A DNA stretch of 6,665 bases. Source: a bacterium. GTDB taxonomy: Bacteria > Armatimonadota > Fimbriimonadia > Fimbriimonadales > JBAXQP01. Location of the stretch: positions 1 to 6,665 of the forward strand of contig JBAXQP010000154.1 of the NCBI GenBank assembly GCA_037131655.1, given 5' to 3'. Below are positions 1 through 6,503 of the stretch, in pieces. The position numbers and the translations under genes are program-made. The notes beneath the pieces are model-generated. The model had not been told where the DNA came from. It ran no database searches and was given only the letters and a program-made list of their open reading frames with translations. The stretch's first letter is position 1; every line of letters starts with the position of its first letter.

Positions 1-516
1 GCGATAGCGGGGTTTTCGGCATGGGTTCTCCTTCGCGCCTCAAGTTGGTGGCAAAAAGATATTGATAAGAAATTTCCCCGCCTAGCATTTTTAGCGCCAT
101 CAGCAATTATTCTATTTCTCCTGATTAACATCGGATGGCTGACCAACTGGTATACCCATCGCACCTACCAGATGGAAGCGGCGACCAAGTGGATGCAGGA
201 CAATATGAAGAATGGGGATGTTGTGGTGGGCGATTGCGCGCCGCCGCTTTGCGCGGAAACTCAGATACAAAGTGTTCTGGTCAGTCCAGGCCTTTGCAAT
301 TGGCCATATCCTATCGAGCGATTTAATGCCACTTACGTAACGATGTTGGGTGATGGGGTTCAGGCGGAAGAATGGTGGCGGCGGGGCTACCCAGACCTAA
401 TCCAACCAGCCAATGTCGCCCACATCTTCCAATTCGGCAAGTATAAAGTCTCTCTCTATAAGATTCCGCCCCAAGGACCGGGACGCAATAGGACTGAACA
501 AGCATGGCCTCTGTAA
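1..516 (+). CDS. C-terminal part of a polytopic membrane protein, probably a GT-C fold (GT39/ArnT-like) glycosyltransferase; 5' end outside window
   Basis: Frame 1 is open from the first base to a TAA at 514-516, giving 171 visible residues and no start, so the gene begins upstream of the window. Residues 1-12 look like the end of one membrane helix, and residues 28-50 form a strong hydrophobic segment. After that comes a soluble tail of about 120 residues with a W-x-x-x-N helix (WMQDN, 64-68) followed by a beta-type DVVVGD stretch (73-78). It has three cysteines (C79, C84, C99) and ends in a KVSLYKI-like strand. A last transmembrane helix followed by such an alpha/beta tail is common in membrane glycosyltransferases that take sugar from polyprenyl-phosphate donors, and that is the basis of the call. 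The catalytic N-terminal loop is not in view, so donor and acceptor are unknown. It overlaps the next gene by 13 nt, which suggests one transcript. An unrelated multi-pass protein remains possible. Confidence 0.7.
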   Translation, partial: AIAGFSAWVLLRASSWWQKDIDKKFPRLAFLAPSAIILFLLINIGWLTNWYTHRTYQMEAATKWMQDNMKNGDVVVGDCAPPLCAETQIQSVLVSPGLCNWPYPIERFNATYVTMLGDGVQAEEWWRRGYPDLIQPANVAHIFQFGKYKVSLYKIPPQGPGRNRTEQAWPL

Positions 517-2099
517 AAACGCAGCCAACAGAATCGACCCTAAATGACCGAAGGTTCGTACTACTAGCCGCATTTGGATTTGCTCTGCTGACCCTAATGC
601 CCTATTTAATTGGCGCTATATTAACCTATGGCCGCCATTATCTCTGGCTTAACTTTAATGCTCAGGACAACTGCGTTTACCTTGCCTGGATCCGACAAGC
701 ATGGGAAGGGCATTGGACATTCACAAACCGCTTCACCACCGATTCTCAGCACAGTATCACTATCAACTTATTCTTCTGGCTACTTGGACGGCTTTCTCGC
801 CTAACCGGCCTATCGGGTCTGTTTTGGCTTCACACAGCCCGAACAGTTGCCGCATTCGCATTCGTACCGGTGGTTTATGCGCTCTTAAGACAGTTGGATA
901 TCGAGACGCGCAAAGCTAGATGGGCGCTTCTTTTTGTGCTGCTTTCATCCGGCTTTGGATGGCTATGGTGGTGTGCTTGGTGGAGACCTATTCGGCTCAG
1001 TACCCCCGTTGATATGTGGCAACCGGAAGCGATAACTTACCTCAGCTTCTATCTCAACCCGATTTTCGCTGTATCGCTGCTCTTAATGGTCAGCAGCTTC
1101 TATGCATTGCTTCGAGCAGAAAAAGAAGGAAGCTGGCGCTGGGCATTTGGCGCAGGCCTATTGATGCTTATCATCGGCAACATCCACTCCTACGACTATC
1201 TCCATCTGGCGGCAGCATGGGGGCTGTATCTGGTAGTGCGAAGAGCCAATAGAAAAGTCTTAGTACAATCAGCCTCAGCATTTCTCATCGCCATGCCATC
1301 GGTGGCTTATCAATATTATCTTTACAAAACAGAAGCCGTATTCCGACTTCGCGCCGATGTCCCAACTCTTTCGCCGCATCTTTTCTATTATATGATGGGT
1401 TATGGTCTACTAATGATCGGCACAATCCTGCTCCTAGCTTGGCGGCAGAGAACAAAGACGCACCCATTCCTTATATGTTGGGCGATCGCCGGTCTGGCTA
1501 TAGCGTATGTCCCCGTTGCCTTCCAACGAAAGATGCTCATGGGAGAACACATCCCGTTGGCGGCGCTATTTGGAATCCTGCTAATAGGATTGCTGGAAAG
1601 CAAAGCTCCAAAAAAGGTAGCAGCAATCGCATTTGCTATCTTAATGCTTACCACATTCAGCAACATTCGATGGGTCTATCGGGACTTGGTCCGTGTACAG
1701 GTCCAATCGATGGATGTATTGAAAGAAGATCGAACTTCGATAACCTCAGGCGAAACCGAAATGTTGGCTTGGATAGACGCGAATCTGCCGAAGAATGCAG
1801 CGATATTAGCCCCTCCCTCGTTTTCACTCTACATCCCGCCATTTGCTGGCAGACGAGTGTATTGCGGCCATTGGGGAGAAACTCCTTTTTATCCAACCAA
1901 ACGATTAATTGTCTATGGAATGCTAGCCGGTGGAATAGCAGAGGAGTTGTTAGCAAACACAAAAACTGACTATATCGCCACCTATAAAGGCAAACCAGCC
2001 TGGAAAGGAATCCAGCTTGATGACCTCTCGAAGAACACTCCTCCTTGGCTGCATCTAGTGCACTCCAATAAGAAAATGCTCCTCTATAAAGTTCGCTGA
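504..2099 (+). CDS. Polytopic membrane protein, GT-C-like putative glycosyltransferase (531 aa)
   Basis: The protein is complete, with ATG at 504 and TGA at 2097-2099. It has about 10-12 hydrophobic segments between residues 17 and 388 (for example 17-41, 110-128, 138-158, 177-203, 253-272, 292-313, 321-340, 371-388), then a soluble C-terminal domain from about 415 to 531. The first extracytoplasmic loop after helix 1 carries an acidic residue in NAQDNCVYLAWIRQ (Asp55), where GT-C enzymes usually place a catalytic or metal-binding Asp/Glu. Other striking motifs are NIHSYDYLHL (226-235) and GHWGETP (455-461). The tail resembles that of the preceding protein: a W-x-x-x-N helix near 423-427 and a final KKMLLYKV strand. 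I infer a sugar transferase acting on lipid-linked donors or acceptors, but I do not recognise a named family. The start lies inside the previous gene; a weak AGGA (490-493) is 10 nt upstream, so translational coupling is likely. No separate promoter is apparent. Confidence 0.75.
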   Translation: MASVKTQPTESTLNDRRFVLLAAFGFALLTLMPYLIGAILTYGRHYLWLNFNAQDNCVYLAWIRQAWEGHWTFTNRFTTDSQHSITINLFFWLLGRLSRLTGLSGLFWLHTARTVAAFAFVPVVYALLRQLDIETRKARWALLFVLLSSGFGWLWWCAWWRPIRLSTPVDMWQPEAITYLSFYLNPIFAVSLLLMVSSFYALLRAEKEGSWRWAFGAGLLMLIIGNIHSYDYLHLAAAWGLYLVVRRANRKVLVQSASAFLIAMPSVAYQYYLYKTEAVFRLRADVPTLSPHLFYYMMGYGLLMIGTILLLAWRQRTKTHPFLICWAIAGLAIAYVPVAFQRKMLMGEHIPLAALFGILLIGLLESKAPKKVAAIAFAILMLTTFSNIRWVYRDLVRVQVQSMDVLKEDRTSITSGETEMLAWIDANLPKNAAILAPPSFSLYIPPFAGRRVYCGHWGETPFYPTKRLIVYGMLAGGIAEELLANTKTDYIATYKGKPAWKGIQLDDLSKNTPPWLHLVHSNKKMLLYKVR

Positions 2100-2111
2100 A
2101 ACCATCTGGCG

Positions 2112-2143
2112 GCTTTAGGAAGGGATCTTCTTTACCCTAAGGC
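2112..2143 (+). terminator. Possible terminator hairpin in the convergent gap
   Basis: An 8-bp stem (GCTTTAGG at 2112-2119 with CCTAAGGC at 2136-2143, one G-U pair) closes a 16-nt loop and is followed by ATTTTG on the plus strand. It lies 12 nt after the stop of the plus-strand membrane gene, and its right arm contains the rseP stop codon (2137-2139). The T-run is short and the loop long, so it is at best a moderate intrinsic terminator for plus-strand transcripts. On the minus strand no T-run follows the stem. The position between convergent genes supports the call; the structure alone would not. Confidence 0.35.
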
Positions 2144-3198
2144 ATTTTGTGGTTGATGATACGGGCAATGTCAAGATACATTACGGACATGAAGATGCCT
2201 ACGATCATCACAAGCCCTATGTATTGGACCACTACTTGAGCACGGAGAGAAAGCTTTCTCCCCCCCCTTAATCGCTCAACAAAAAGTAATAGTATATGAC
2301 CGCCGTCTAAGATTGGGATCGGGAATAAGTTAATAAAGCCCAATGAAATACTAAGAGAACCAGCCAGCATTAGAAGTGAGCCAAATCCTTTCTCTGTGGC
2401 TTTACGAGTGATGCTCACAATTGCAATTGGCCCCCCGACATTCTCCTTGATCTTCTTGCCGCTCTTAAACATCCCTACCATATCGCCAAGCATTCTCACA
2501 GTAAACTGGGAGCCAAAAACGAATGCCTGGGCTGGACCGAGACGTTTTAATTCATATTCAGGTGAAAAGCCGATTTTGGCATTCTGGCTGAACTTGCCGC
2601 TTAACGGGTCTATGTTTTTTGGAGAAGCTTTTAACTCAATTTGAGAGCTGCCACGCTTGATTGAGAGTGTGATTACCTTACCGCCACTCACTTTGACTAT
2701 ATTGTACATAGTATCCCAATTCGGCGTCGGCTGGTTATCAATCGCTAAAATACGGTCCCCTGTCTTCAACCCTATTCTAGAAGCTTCAGATTTAGGCGAT
2801 ACTACATCTACCACTGGAAGCGGGCGATCAGCTACTCCAACTGACATACAGAGAAAGACAAAAACGATATACCCGAAAAGAATGCTCGCAAGAGGACCGG
2901 CAAAAACAGCAAAGACACGTTGACCCCATGATTTCGTGCTGAATCCACCTTCGATATCTTCTTCATCAGGAGTCATTCCTGCAATTTTTACGAAGCCGCC
3001 AATTGGAAGCCAACGAATGGTGAAGAGGGTTTCCCCATGATGGCCAAGTCTAGCAAGAATCGGCCCCATTCCAATTGCAAACTCATCAACGCGCATTTTA
3101 GCGCGCTTAGCGGCCAAATAATGTCCGCCTTCATGCGCTAAAACCAACAGGCCTAATATGATAATGAAATTAATTACTGAAAATATCCAAACTTGCAT
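2137..3198 (-). CDS. rseP: RseP/RasP-type site-2 intramembrane zinc metalloprotease (M50B)
   Basis: The 353-residue product cleaves membrane-spanning substrates such as anti-sigma factors or signal-peptide remnants within the bilayer. The zinc-binding HExxH motif is present as HEGGH (22-26) in the first membrane helix (about 7-28). The third zinc ligand lies in the LDG motif of NLFPIPILDGGH (290-301, Asp298). The conserved GGFVK loop is at 67-71, a second helix at about 97-120, a single PDZ domain at roughly 126-200, the conserved VGGPIAI at 254-260, and a last helix at about 322-343. One PDZ domain and this length match the Bacillus RasP or cyanobacterial form rather than the two-PDZ E. coli RseP (about 450 aa). 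The ATG at 3196-3198 has an AGGAGG 11 nt upstream (3210-3215). It is the last gene of the operon in this window, 29 bp after dxr. A run of eight G in the coding strand (2260-2267) falls at residues 311-313. Its physiological substrate cannot be inferred here. Confidence 0.95.
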   Translation of the reverse strand: MQVWIFSVINFIIILGLLVLAHEGGHYLAAKRAKMRVDEFAIGMGPILARLGHHGETLFTIRWLPIGGFVKIAGMTPDEEDIEGGFSTKSWGQRVFAVFAGPLASILFGYIVFVFLCMSVGVADRPLPVVDVVSPKSEASRIGLKTGDRILAIDNQPTPNWDTMYNIVKVSGGKVITLSIKRGSSQIELKASPKNIDPLSGKFSQNAKIGFSPEYELKRLGPAQAFVFGSQFTVRMLGDMVGMFKSGKKIKENVGGPIAIVSITRKATEKGFGSLLMLAGSLSISLGFINLFPIPILDGGHILLLFVERLRGGRKLSLRAQVVVQYIGLVMIVGIFMSVMYLDIARIINHKMP

Positions 3199-3209
3199 CA
3201 GTTCTAAGT

Positions 3210-3215
3210 CCTCCT
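3210..3215 (-). promoter_or_regulatory. Ribosome binding site of rseP
   Basis: A full AGGAGG on the minus strand sits 11 nt before the rseP ATG, slightly further than the usual 5-9 nt. Its first bases overlap the end of the tandem repeat. The spacing may lower initiation a little, but there is no better start nearby, and the translated N-terminus begins directly with the expected first membrane helix. Confidence 0.7.
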
Positions 3216-3243
3216 ACTGCCCTGTTCCTACTGCCCTGTTCCT
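3212..3243 (-). repeat. 14-bp tandem direct repeat (2.3 copies) across the dxr stop
   Basis: On the minus strand the unit GGAACAGGGCAGTA occurs twice back to back (3229-3242 and 3215-3228), and the periodicity extends over 3212-3243. The first copy encodes the last dxr residues (GTGQ) and runs into its TAG stop (3228-3230). The second copy lies in the dxr-rseP gap and runs directly into the rseP Shine-Dalgarno AGGAGG. The second TAG is out of frame with dxr. The copies are identical, which suggests a recent duplication by slippage. Confidence 0.9.
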
Positions 3244-4412
3244 TCTGTCATTGAAACTGCTACCTGGCGAGCAACTTTGCGCGCCCATTGATCGTTTTCA
3301 ACAATCGATTCAAATGAAACCTCTACAGGGTTATGCCGCGTCATCACTATTTGTATAATACGTGGAATCTCTGCCAAAGCGATCTTTCTTTGTAAAAATA
3401 ATTCGACTGCAGCTTCATTGGCTCCGTTCATGACCGTCGGCATAGTCTTGCCCGTTCGCGCAGCATGATAGGCCAAGCTCAAGCATGGAAACCTCTGCGT
3501 GTCCGGTTCCGTAAAAGTCAAACCGCCAACTTTTGTAAGGTCAAGTCTTGGGAGATGGCTATCTACCCGCTCAGGATAAAGAAGCGCATATTGAATGGGC
3601 AGACGCATATCAGGAAGGCCCATTTGCCCCAAAATCGAGCCGTCTTTAAACTGGACCATCGAGTGAACGATGCTTTGCGGATGAATCACTACTTCAATCT
3701 GACTCACGTCCACCCCAAAAAGCCAGTGAGCCTCGATAACCTCAAGCCCTTTATTCATGAGGGTTGCGGAATTTATAGTTACCAAAGACCCCATCTGCCA
3801 AGTTGGATGCTGGAGCGCCTCATCAACCGTTACCCGATGCAAATCTGAAGCTGAACTGTTAGCGAAAGGCCCTCCGGAAGCGGTAAGAAGTATCTTTTCA
3901 ATCTGCTCCGGTCGGCTTCCCTGAAGGCATTGGAAAATAGCCGAATGCTCGCTGTCGATGGGTAAAAGAGGTGCTTTTTTCCGTTTGAGCATCTTGGTAA
4001 TAAGCTCACCGCCTGCCACCAAAACCTCTTTACTGGCCAAAGCAATCGTTTTGCCGGCTTCAATTGCGGCAACAGTCGGCTTAAATCCAGCGACACCGGC
4101 AACGCCCACAACCACTATGTCAGCCTCTGGCATCGTGCTCAGTTCACATAAACCTTCGATACCCTCAACCACTTTGACATCAGTACCGGCAAAGATATCA
4201 CGCGCCTCGCGTGCAGCTTCGGGATCGACTAAACCAATAAGCTTAACTCCCAAGGCACGCGCTTGTTCGGCAACTCCGGCAGCATTTTTATTGGCTGCAA
4301 GAGCGACAATCCGGATTTCGTCCTTAAGGCGTGAAGCAACATCCAATACCTGTCGACCGATCGAACCGGTCGAACCAAGCACGACTACTCGCCTAATTCC
4401 ATTCTTTGACAC
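3228..4412 (-). CDS. dxr: 1-deoxy-D-xylulose 5-phosphate reductoisomerase
   Basis: This 394-residue enzyme converts 1-deoxy-D-xylulose 5-phosphate to 2-C-methyl-D-erythritol 4-phosphate with NADPH and a divalent metal. It is the committed step of the MEP isoprenoid pathway in the cytosol. The NADPH-binding GSTGSIG is at 13-19, LASKEVLVAGGE at 125-136, metal ligands Asp153 and Glu155 in PIDSEHS and Glu224 in MNKGLEVIEAHW, the substrate loop around HPTWQMG (202-208), and IHPQSIVHS at 243-251. The C-terminal helical domain includes VMNGANEAA (327-335). Length matches the family (E. coli about 398 aa), and all key residues seen are intact. The start is GTG at 4410-4412, sharing one base with the uppS TAG stop (TAGTG), with only a weak GAGAAG upstream. 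Initiation therefore probably depends on ribosomes finishing uppS. Its product stream leads to IPP/DMAPP, the precursors used by the neighbouring UppS. Confidence 0.97.
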   Translation of the reverse strand: MSKNGIRRVVVLGSTGSIGRQVLDVASRLKDEIRIVALAANKNAAGVAEQARALGVKLIGLVDPEAAREARDIFAGTDVKVVEGIEGLCELSTMPEADIVVVGVAGVAGFKPTVAAIEAGKTIALASKEVLVAGGELITKMLKRKKAPLLPIDSEHSAIFQCLQGSRPEQIEKILLTASGGPFANSSASDLHRVTVDEALQHPTWQMGSLVTINSATLMNKGLEVIEAHWLFGVDVSQIEVVIHPQSIVHSMVQFKDGSILGQMGLPDMRLPIQYALLYPERVDSHLPRLDLTKVGGLTFTEPDTQRFPCLSLAYHAARTGKTMPTVMNGANEAAVELFLQRKIALAEIPRIIQIVMTRHNPVEVSFESIVENDQWARKVARQVAVSMTEGTGQ

Positions 4413-5200
4413 TACTTCTTCTCAATTCCCCCGAATTTTCGTATGCGCTTTTGATAATCAATCAGCGCCGTTATCAATTCGTCCTTTGTAAAATCAGGCC
4501 AAAATGTTTGGGTGACATAAATCTCCGCGTAGGCAATCTGCCACAAGAGAAAATTACTCACCCGCATCTCCCCCGCAGTTCGAATGAGGAGATCAGGGTC
4601 AGGCAATGCAGCCGTATAAAGCCGGCTCGAAATTGCATTATCATCGATTGATTCGGGATCGAGCGCCCCAGCGGCAGCTTCACGCGCCAGTGATTTAGCG
4701 GCATCGACAATCTCTGCCCTCCCGCCATAATTGATTGCCAGGTTAAGTGTCAGGCGGGTGTTATTCCGTGTCGTCTCCATACCCGTTAAAAGAGCTTCTC
4801 GAAGCGAATCAGGAAGTTGATCTATTCGCCCGCAGAAGGTTACTCGAACCCCGTTCTTATGAAGTTCACGAAGCTGCTCTTTAATCGCATGCTCAATGAG
4901 GCTCATCAAACCACTAACCTCATCCATCGGCCTTCGCCAATTTTCAACACTGAACACATAAAGCGTCAGCGTTGAAATGCCTACATCCGTTGAGAACCTA
5001 ACAATCTCTTGGACGGTCTTATAGCCACGACGATGACCCAATAAACGAGGAAGGCCGCGCTTCTGAGCCCAACGGCCATTGCCATCCATAATAATCGCGA
5101 TATGCGAAGGAAGCCGTGTTAAATCAACACCGTGAGATTGCGCATATTCGCGAGTGGATGCTTCGCTCGAATCGATTGCGGAGCGCCCCTTGGATGCCAT
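4412..5200 (-). CDS. uppS: Isoprenyl transferase, probable undecaprenyl diphosphate synthase
   Basis: This 262-residue cis-prenyltransferase adds isopentenyl diphosphate units to farnesyl diphosphate to make the C55 carrier lipid for peptidoglycan and surface polysaccharides. It acts at the cytoplasmic face of the membrane. The signature IMDGNGRWA (37-45) contains catalytic Asp39. GHRRG (55-59), SVENWRRP (84-91), INYGGRAEI (156-164), LIRTAGEMRVSNFLLWQ (205-221) and AYAE with Glu226 follow in the usual order. Residue 209 is Ala, where many family members have Ser or Gly. The N-terminus has about 30 extra polar residues before the fold. The ATG at 5198-5200 shares its A with the frr TGA stop (TGATG), and a GGAGG 4 nt upstream (5205-5209) lies in the last frr codons. 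Chain length of the product (C55 versus shorter) cannot be proven from sequence, but as the only such gene in this cluster UppS is the likely role. Confidence 0.96.
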   Translation of the reverse strand: MASKGRSAIDSSEASTREYAQSHGVDLTRLPSHIAIIMDGNGRWAQKRGLPRLLGHRRGYKTVQEIVRFSTDVGISTLTLYVFSVENWRRPMDEVSGLMSLIEHAIKEQLRELHKNGVRVTFCGRIDQLPDSLREALLTGMETTRNNTRLTLNLAINYGGRAEIVDAAKSLAREAAAGALDPESIDDNAISSRLYTAALPDPDLLIRTAGEMRVSNFLLWQIAYAEIYVTQTFWPDFTKDELITALIDYQKRIRKFGGIEKK

Positions 5201-5757
5201 CAGACCTCCAACAGCTCTTCTTCCTTCTTCTTCTGGAGCTGTGTTGCCTGCTCGATATATTTATCAGTCACTTTCTGAACTTTTTCTTCTGCGCGCTTAC
5301 GATCATCTTCCGATATCTTCTTAGCTTTCTCTTCAGCCTTGAGGTGATCGTTGATGTCGCGTCGCACATTACGAATAGCCACATGAGCTTCTTCACCGCG
5401 CTTATGAAGCTGCTTAATCATTTCTTTGCGGCGATCTTCAGTCAAAGGCGGGATATTCAGGCGAATACCGGCGCTATCGGACATTGGGTTAATACCAAGG
5501 TCTGACTTCTGAATGGCCTTTTCAATAAGCGGATAGGCGCTCTTATCCCAGGGTGTAATGAGAATTTGGCGTGGTTCAGGTACGCTGATATTAGCGAGTT
5601 GATTAAGATGGGTTGGCGTCCCAAAATAATCGACTGTGATCCGTTCAAGCATCATAGGGTTCGCCCGTCCCGTACGAAATGTTTGAAAATCATGGCTAGC
5701 ATGCTCCACGGCCTGCTGCATTCGTTTTTCCGCATCTTTCAATAGGTCTTCAACCAT
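5200..5757 (-). CDS. frr: Ribosome recycling factor
   Basis: This 185-residue cytosolic protein works with EF-G to split post-termination ribosomes. The start was set at the ATG at 5755-5757 and not at an in-frame TTG at 5772. The ATG has an ideal GGAGGG 7 nt upstream (5765-5770) and gives exactly the usual RRF length and N-terminus (MVEDLLKDAE). The conserved FRTGRANP (27-34), the PWDKSAYPLIEKAI segment (69-82), LNIPPLTEDRRKE (100-112), KRGEEA (119-124) and RNVRRD (129-134, with the functionally important Arg132) are all present, as is the long charged helix at the C-terminus. The gene overlaps pyrH by 8 nt (ATGGTTGA) and ends in the uppS start. Its Shine-Dalgarno is made from the Gly-Gly codons at the end of pyrH. 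Confidence 0.97.
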   Translation of the reverse strand: MVEDLLKDAEKRMQQAVEHASHDFQTFRTGRANPMMLERITVDYFGTPTHLNQLANISVPEPRQILITPWDKSAYPLIEKAIQKSDLGINPMSDSAGIRLNIPPLTEDRRKEMIKQLHKRGEEAHVAIRNVRRDINDHLKAEEKAKKISEDDRKRAEEKVQKVTDKYIEQATQLQKKKEEELLEV

Positions 5758-6502
5758 CTTGTTTCCCTCCAATTGTAGTGCCGATGTTTGCGCCTAGTAC
5801 TGCGCGCAATATATTTCCATAATCATTGATATCGAAAACGATGACCGGAAGTTTGTTCTCCATACACATGGCCAATGCTGTCAGGTCCATAACCTTCAGC
5901 TTCCGCTCAATCGCCTCATCGTAACTGAGAGCATTATATCGAATGGCATCCGGATAGATGTTTGGGTCTTTATCGTAAACGCCATCGACTTTTGTCGCCT
6001 TCAAAAGCACATCCGCGTGAAGTTCAATGGCTCTAAGAGAAGCAGCCGTATCGGTCGTGAAGAACGGATTACCCGTTCCAGCAGCCAAAATGACCACTCG
6101 ACCCTTTTCAAGATGTCGAACAGCTCGTCGCCGAATAAACGGCTCGGCTACTGCCGACATAGTGATTGCGCTTTGGACGCGTGTTGGAACGTTGAACTTC
6201 GTTTCTAGGGCTTCTTGAAGAGAAAGTGAGTTAATAACAGTGCCCAGCATCCCCATATAGTCGGCAGTGGCGTGCTCCATTCCACTCTCGGCAGCAACGT
6301 TGCCTCGAATGATATTGCCCGCGCCAACTACGATGGCGATCTGGACACCTAATGCCTGCACTTCGGCGATTTCGCGGGCGATTTTATGGATGGTCTCGGT
6401 ATCGAGACCAAACCCTTTGCCGCCCGCAAAAACCTCACCGCTGAGCTTTAGCAATACTCGCTTAAAGCGAGGATTATCTTCAATGTCATCATCAGCGACC
6501 AA
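5750..6502 (-). CDS. pyrH: UMP kinase
   Basis: This 250-residue bacterial-type UMP kinase phosphorylates UMP to UDP with ATP. It belongs to the amino acid kinase fold, normally acts as a hexamer, and in many bacteria is controlled by GTP and UTP. KRVLLKLSGE (14-23) holds the phosphate-binding lysine. The nucleotide loop reads VVGAGNIIRG (58-67), where GGGN is the commoner form. ADYMGMLGTVINSL (80-93), RRRAVRHLEKGRVVILAAG (124-142), GTGNPFFTTDTAA (142-154) and the VDGVYDKDP loop follow, and MDLTA and the C-terminal GTTIGG complete the family pattern. The start is a TTG at 6500-6502, with AGGAGG 6 nt upstream (6509-6514). An in-frame stop further upstream (6524-6526) and the lack of a later start before KLSGE leave little choice. 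This gives a polar acidic leader of about 12 residues. Only one base separates it from the tsf stop, and it overlaps frr by 8 nt. Confidence 0.96.
   Translation of the reverse strand: MVADDDIEDNPRFKRVLLKLSGEVFAGGKGFGLDTETIHKIAREIAEVQALGVQIAIVVGAGNIIRGNVAAESGMEHATADYMGMLGTVINSLSLQEALETKFNVPTRVQSAITMSAVAEPFIRRRAVRHLEKGRVVILAAGTGNPFFTTDTAASLRAIELHADVLLKATKVDGVYDKDPNIYPDAIRYNALSYDEAIERKLKVMDLTALAMCMENKLPVIVFDINDYGNILRAVLGANIGTTIGGKQDG
5765..5770 (-). promoter_or_regulatory. Ribosome binding site that decides the frr start
   Basis: GGAGGG on the minus strand lies 7 nt before the ATG at 5757. It overlaps the sequence just after the alternative TTG at 5772, which would be occluded if the site is used. 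This supports the 185-residue RRF. The six bases also encode two glycines near the PyrH C-terminus. Confidence 0.85.
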
Positions 6503-6503
6503 C

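Noticed and set aside
135..326. 63-residue plus-strand frame near the left edge
   Set aside because: It lies inside the partial glycosyltransferase-like gene in another frame, with no motif support.
1439..1969. 176-residue open frame on the plus strand inside the second membrane-protein gene
   Set aside because: It lies wholly within the 531-residue gene in another frame, has no hydrophobic segments or motifs, and the enclosing frame shows coherent membrane-protein structure across the same bases.
2418..2429. 12-bp palindrome CAATTGCAATTG as a possible operator
   Set aside because: It encodes part of the conserved Pro-Ile-Ala-Ile of RseP, lies deep inside the gene, and has no second copy near a promoter. 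It is best explained by codon choice.
3958..4491. 177-residue open frame on the plus strand, antisense to dxr
   Set aside because: It is a shadow of dxr. Its translation is low-complexity (Ala/Thr/Ser/Pro rich) with no recognisable motif, while the opposite strand encodes a complete, fully conserved Dxr.
5116..5505. 129-residue plus-strand frame with a hydrophobic Phe/Leu-rich stretch that could suggest a small membrane protein
   Set aside because: The hydrophobicity is the antisense of the Lys/Glu-rich C-terminal helix of ribosome recycling factor, as expected when charged codons are read on the other strand.
5758..5772. Upstream TTG start for frr adding five residues
   Set aside because: The TTG overlaps the start of the GGAGGG ribosome binding site, and the ATG at 5757 gives the standard 185-residue RRF.
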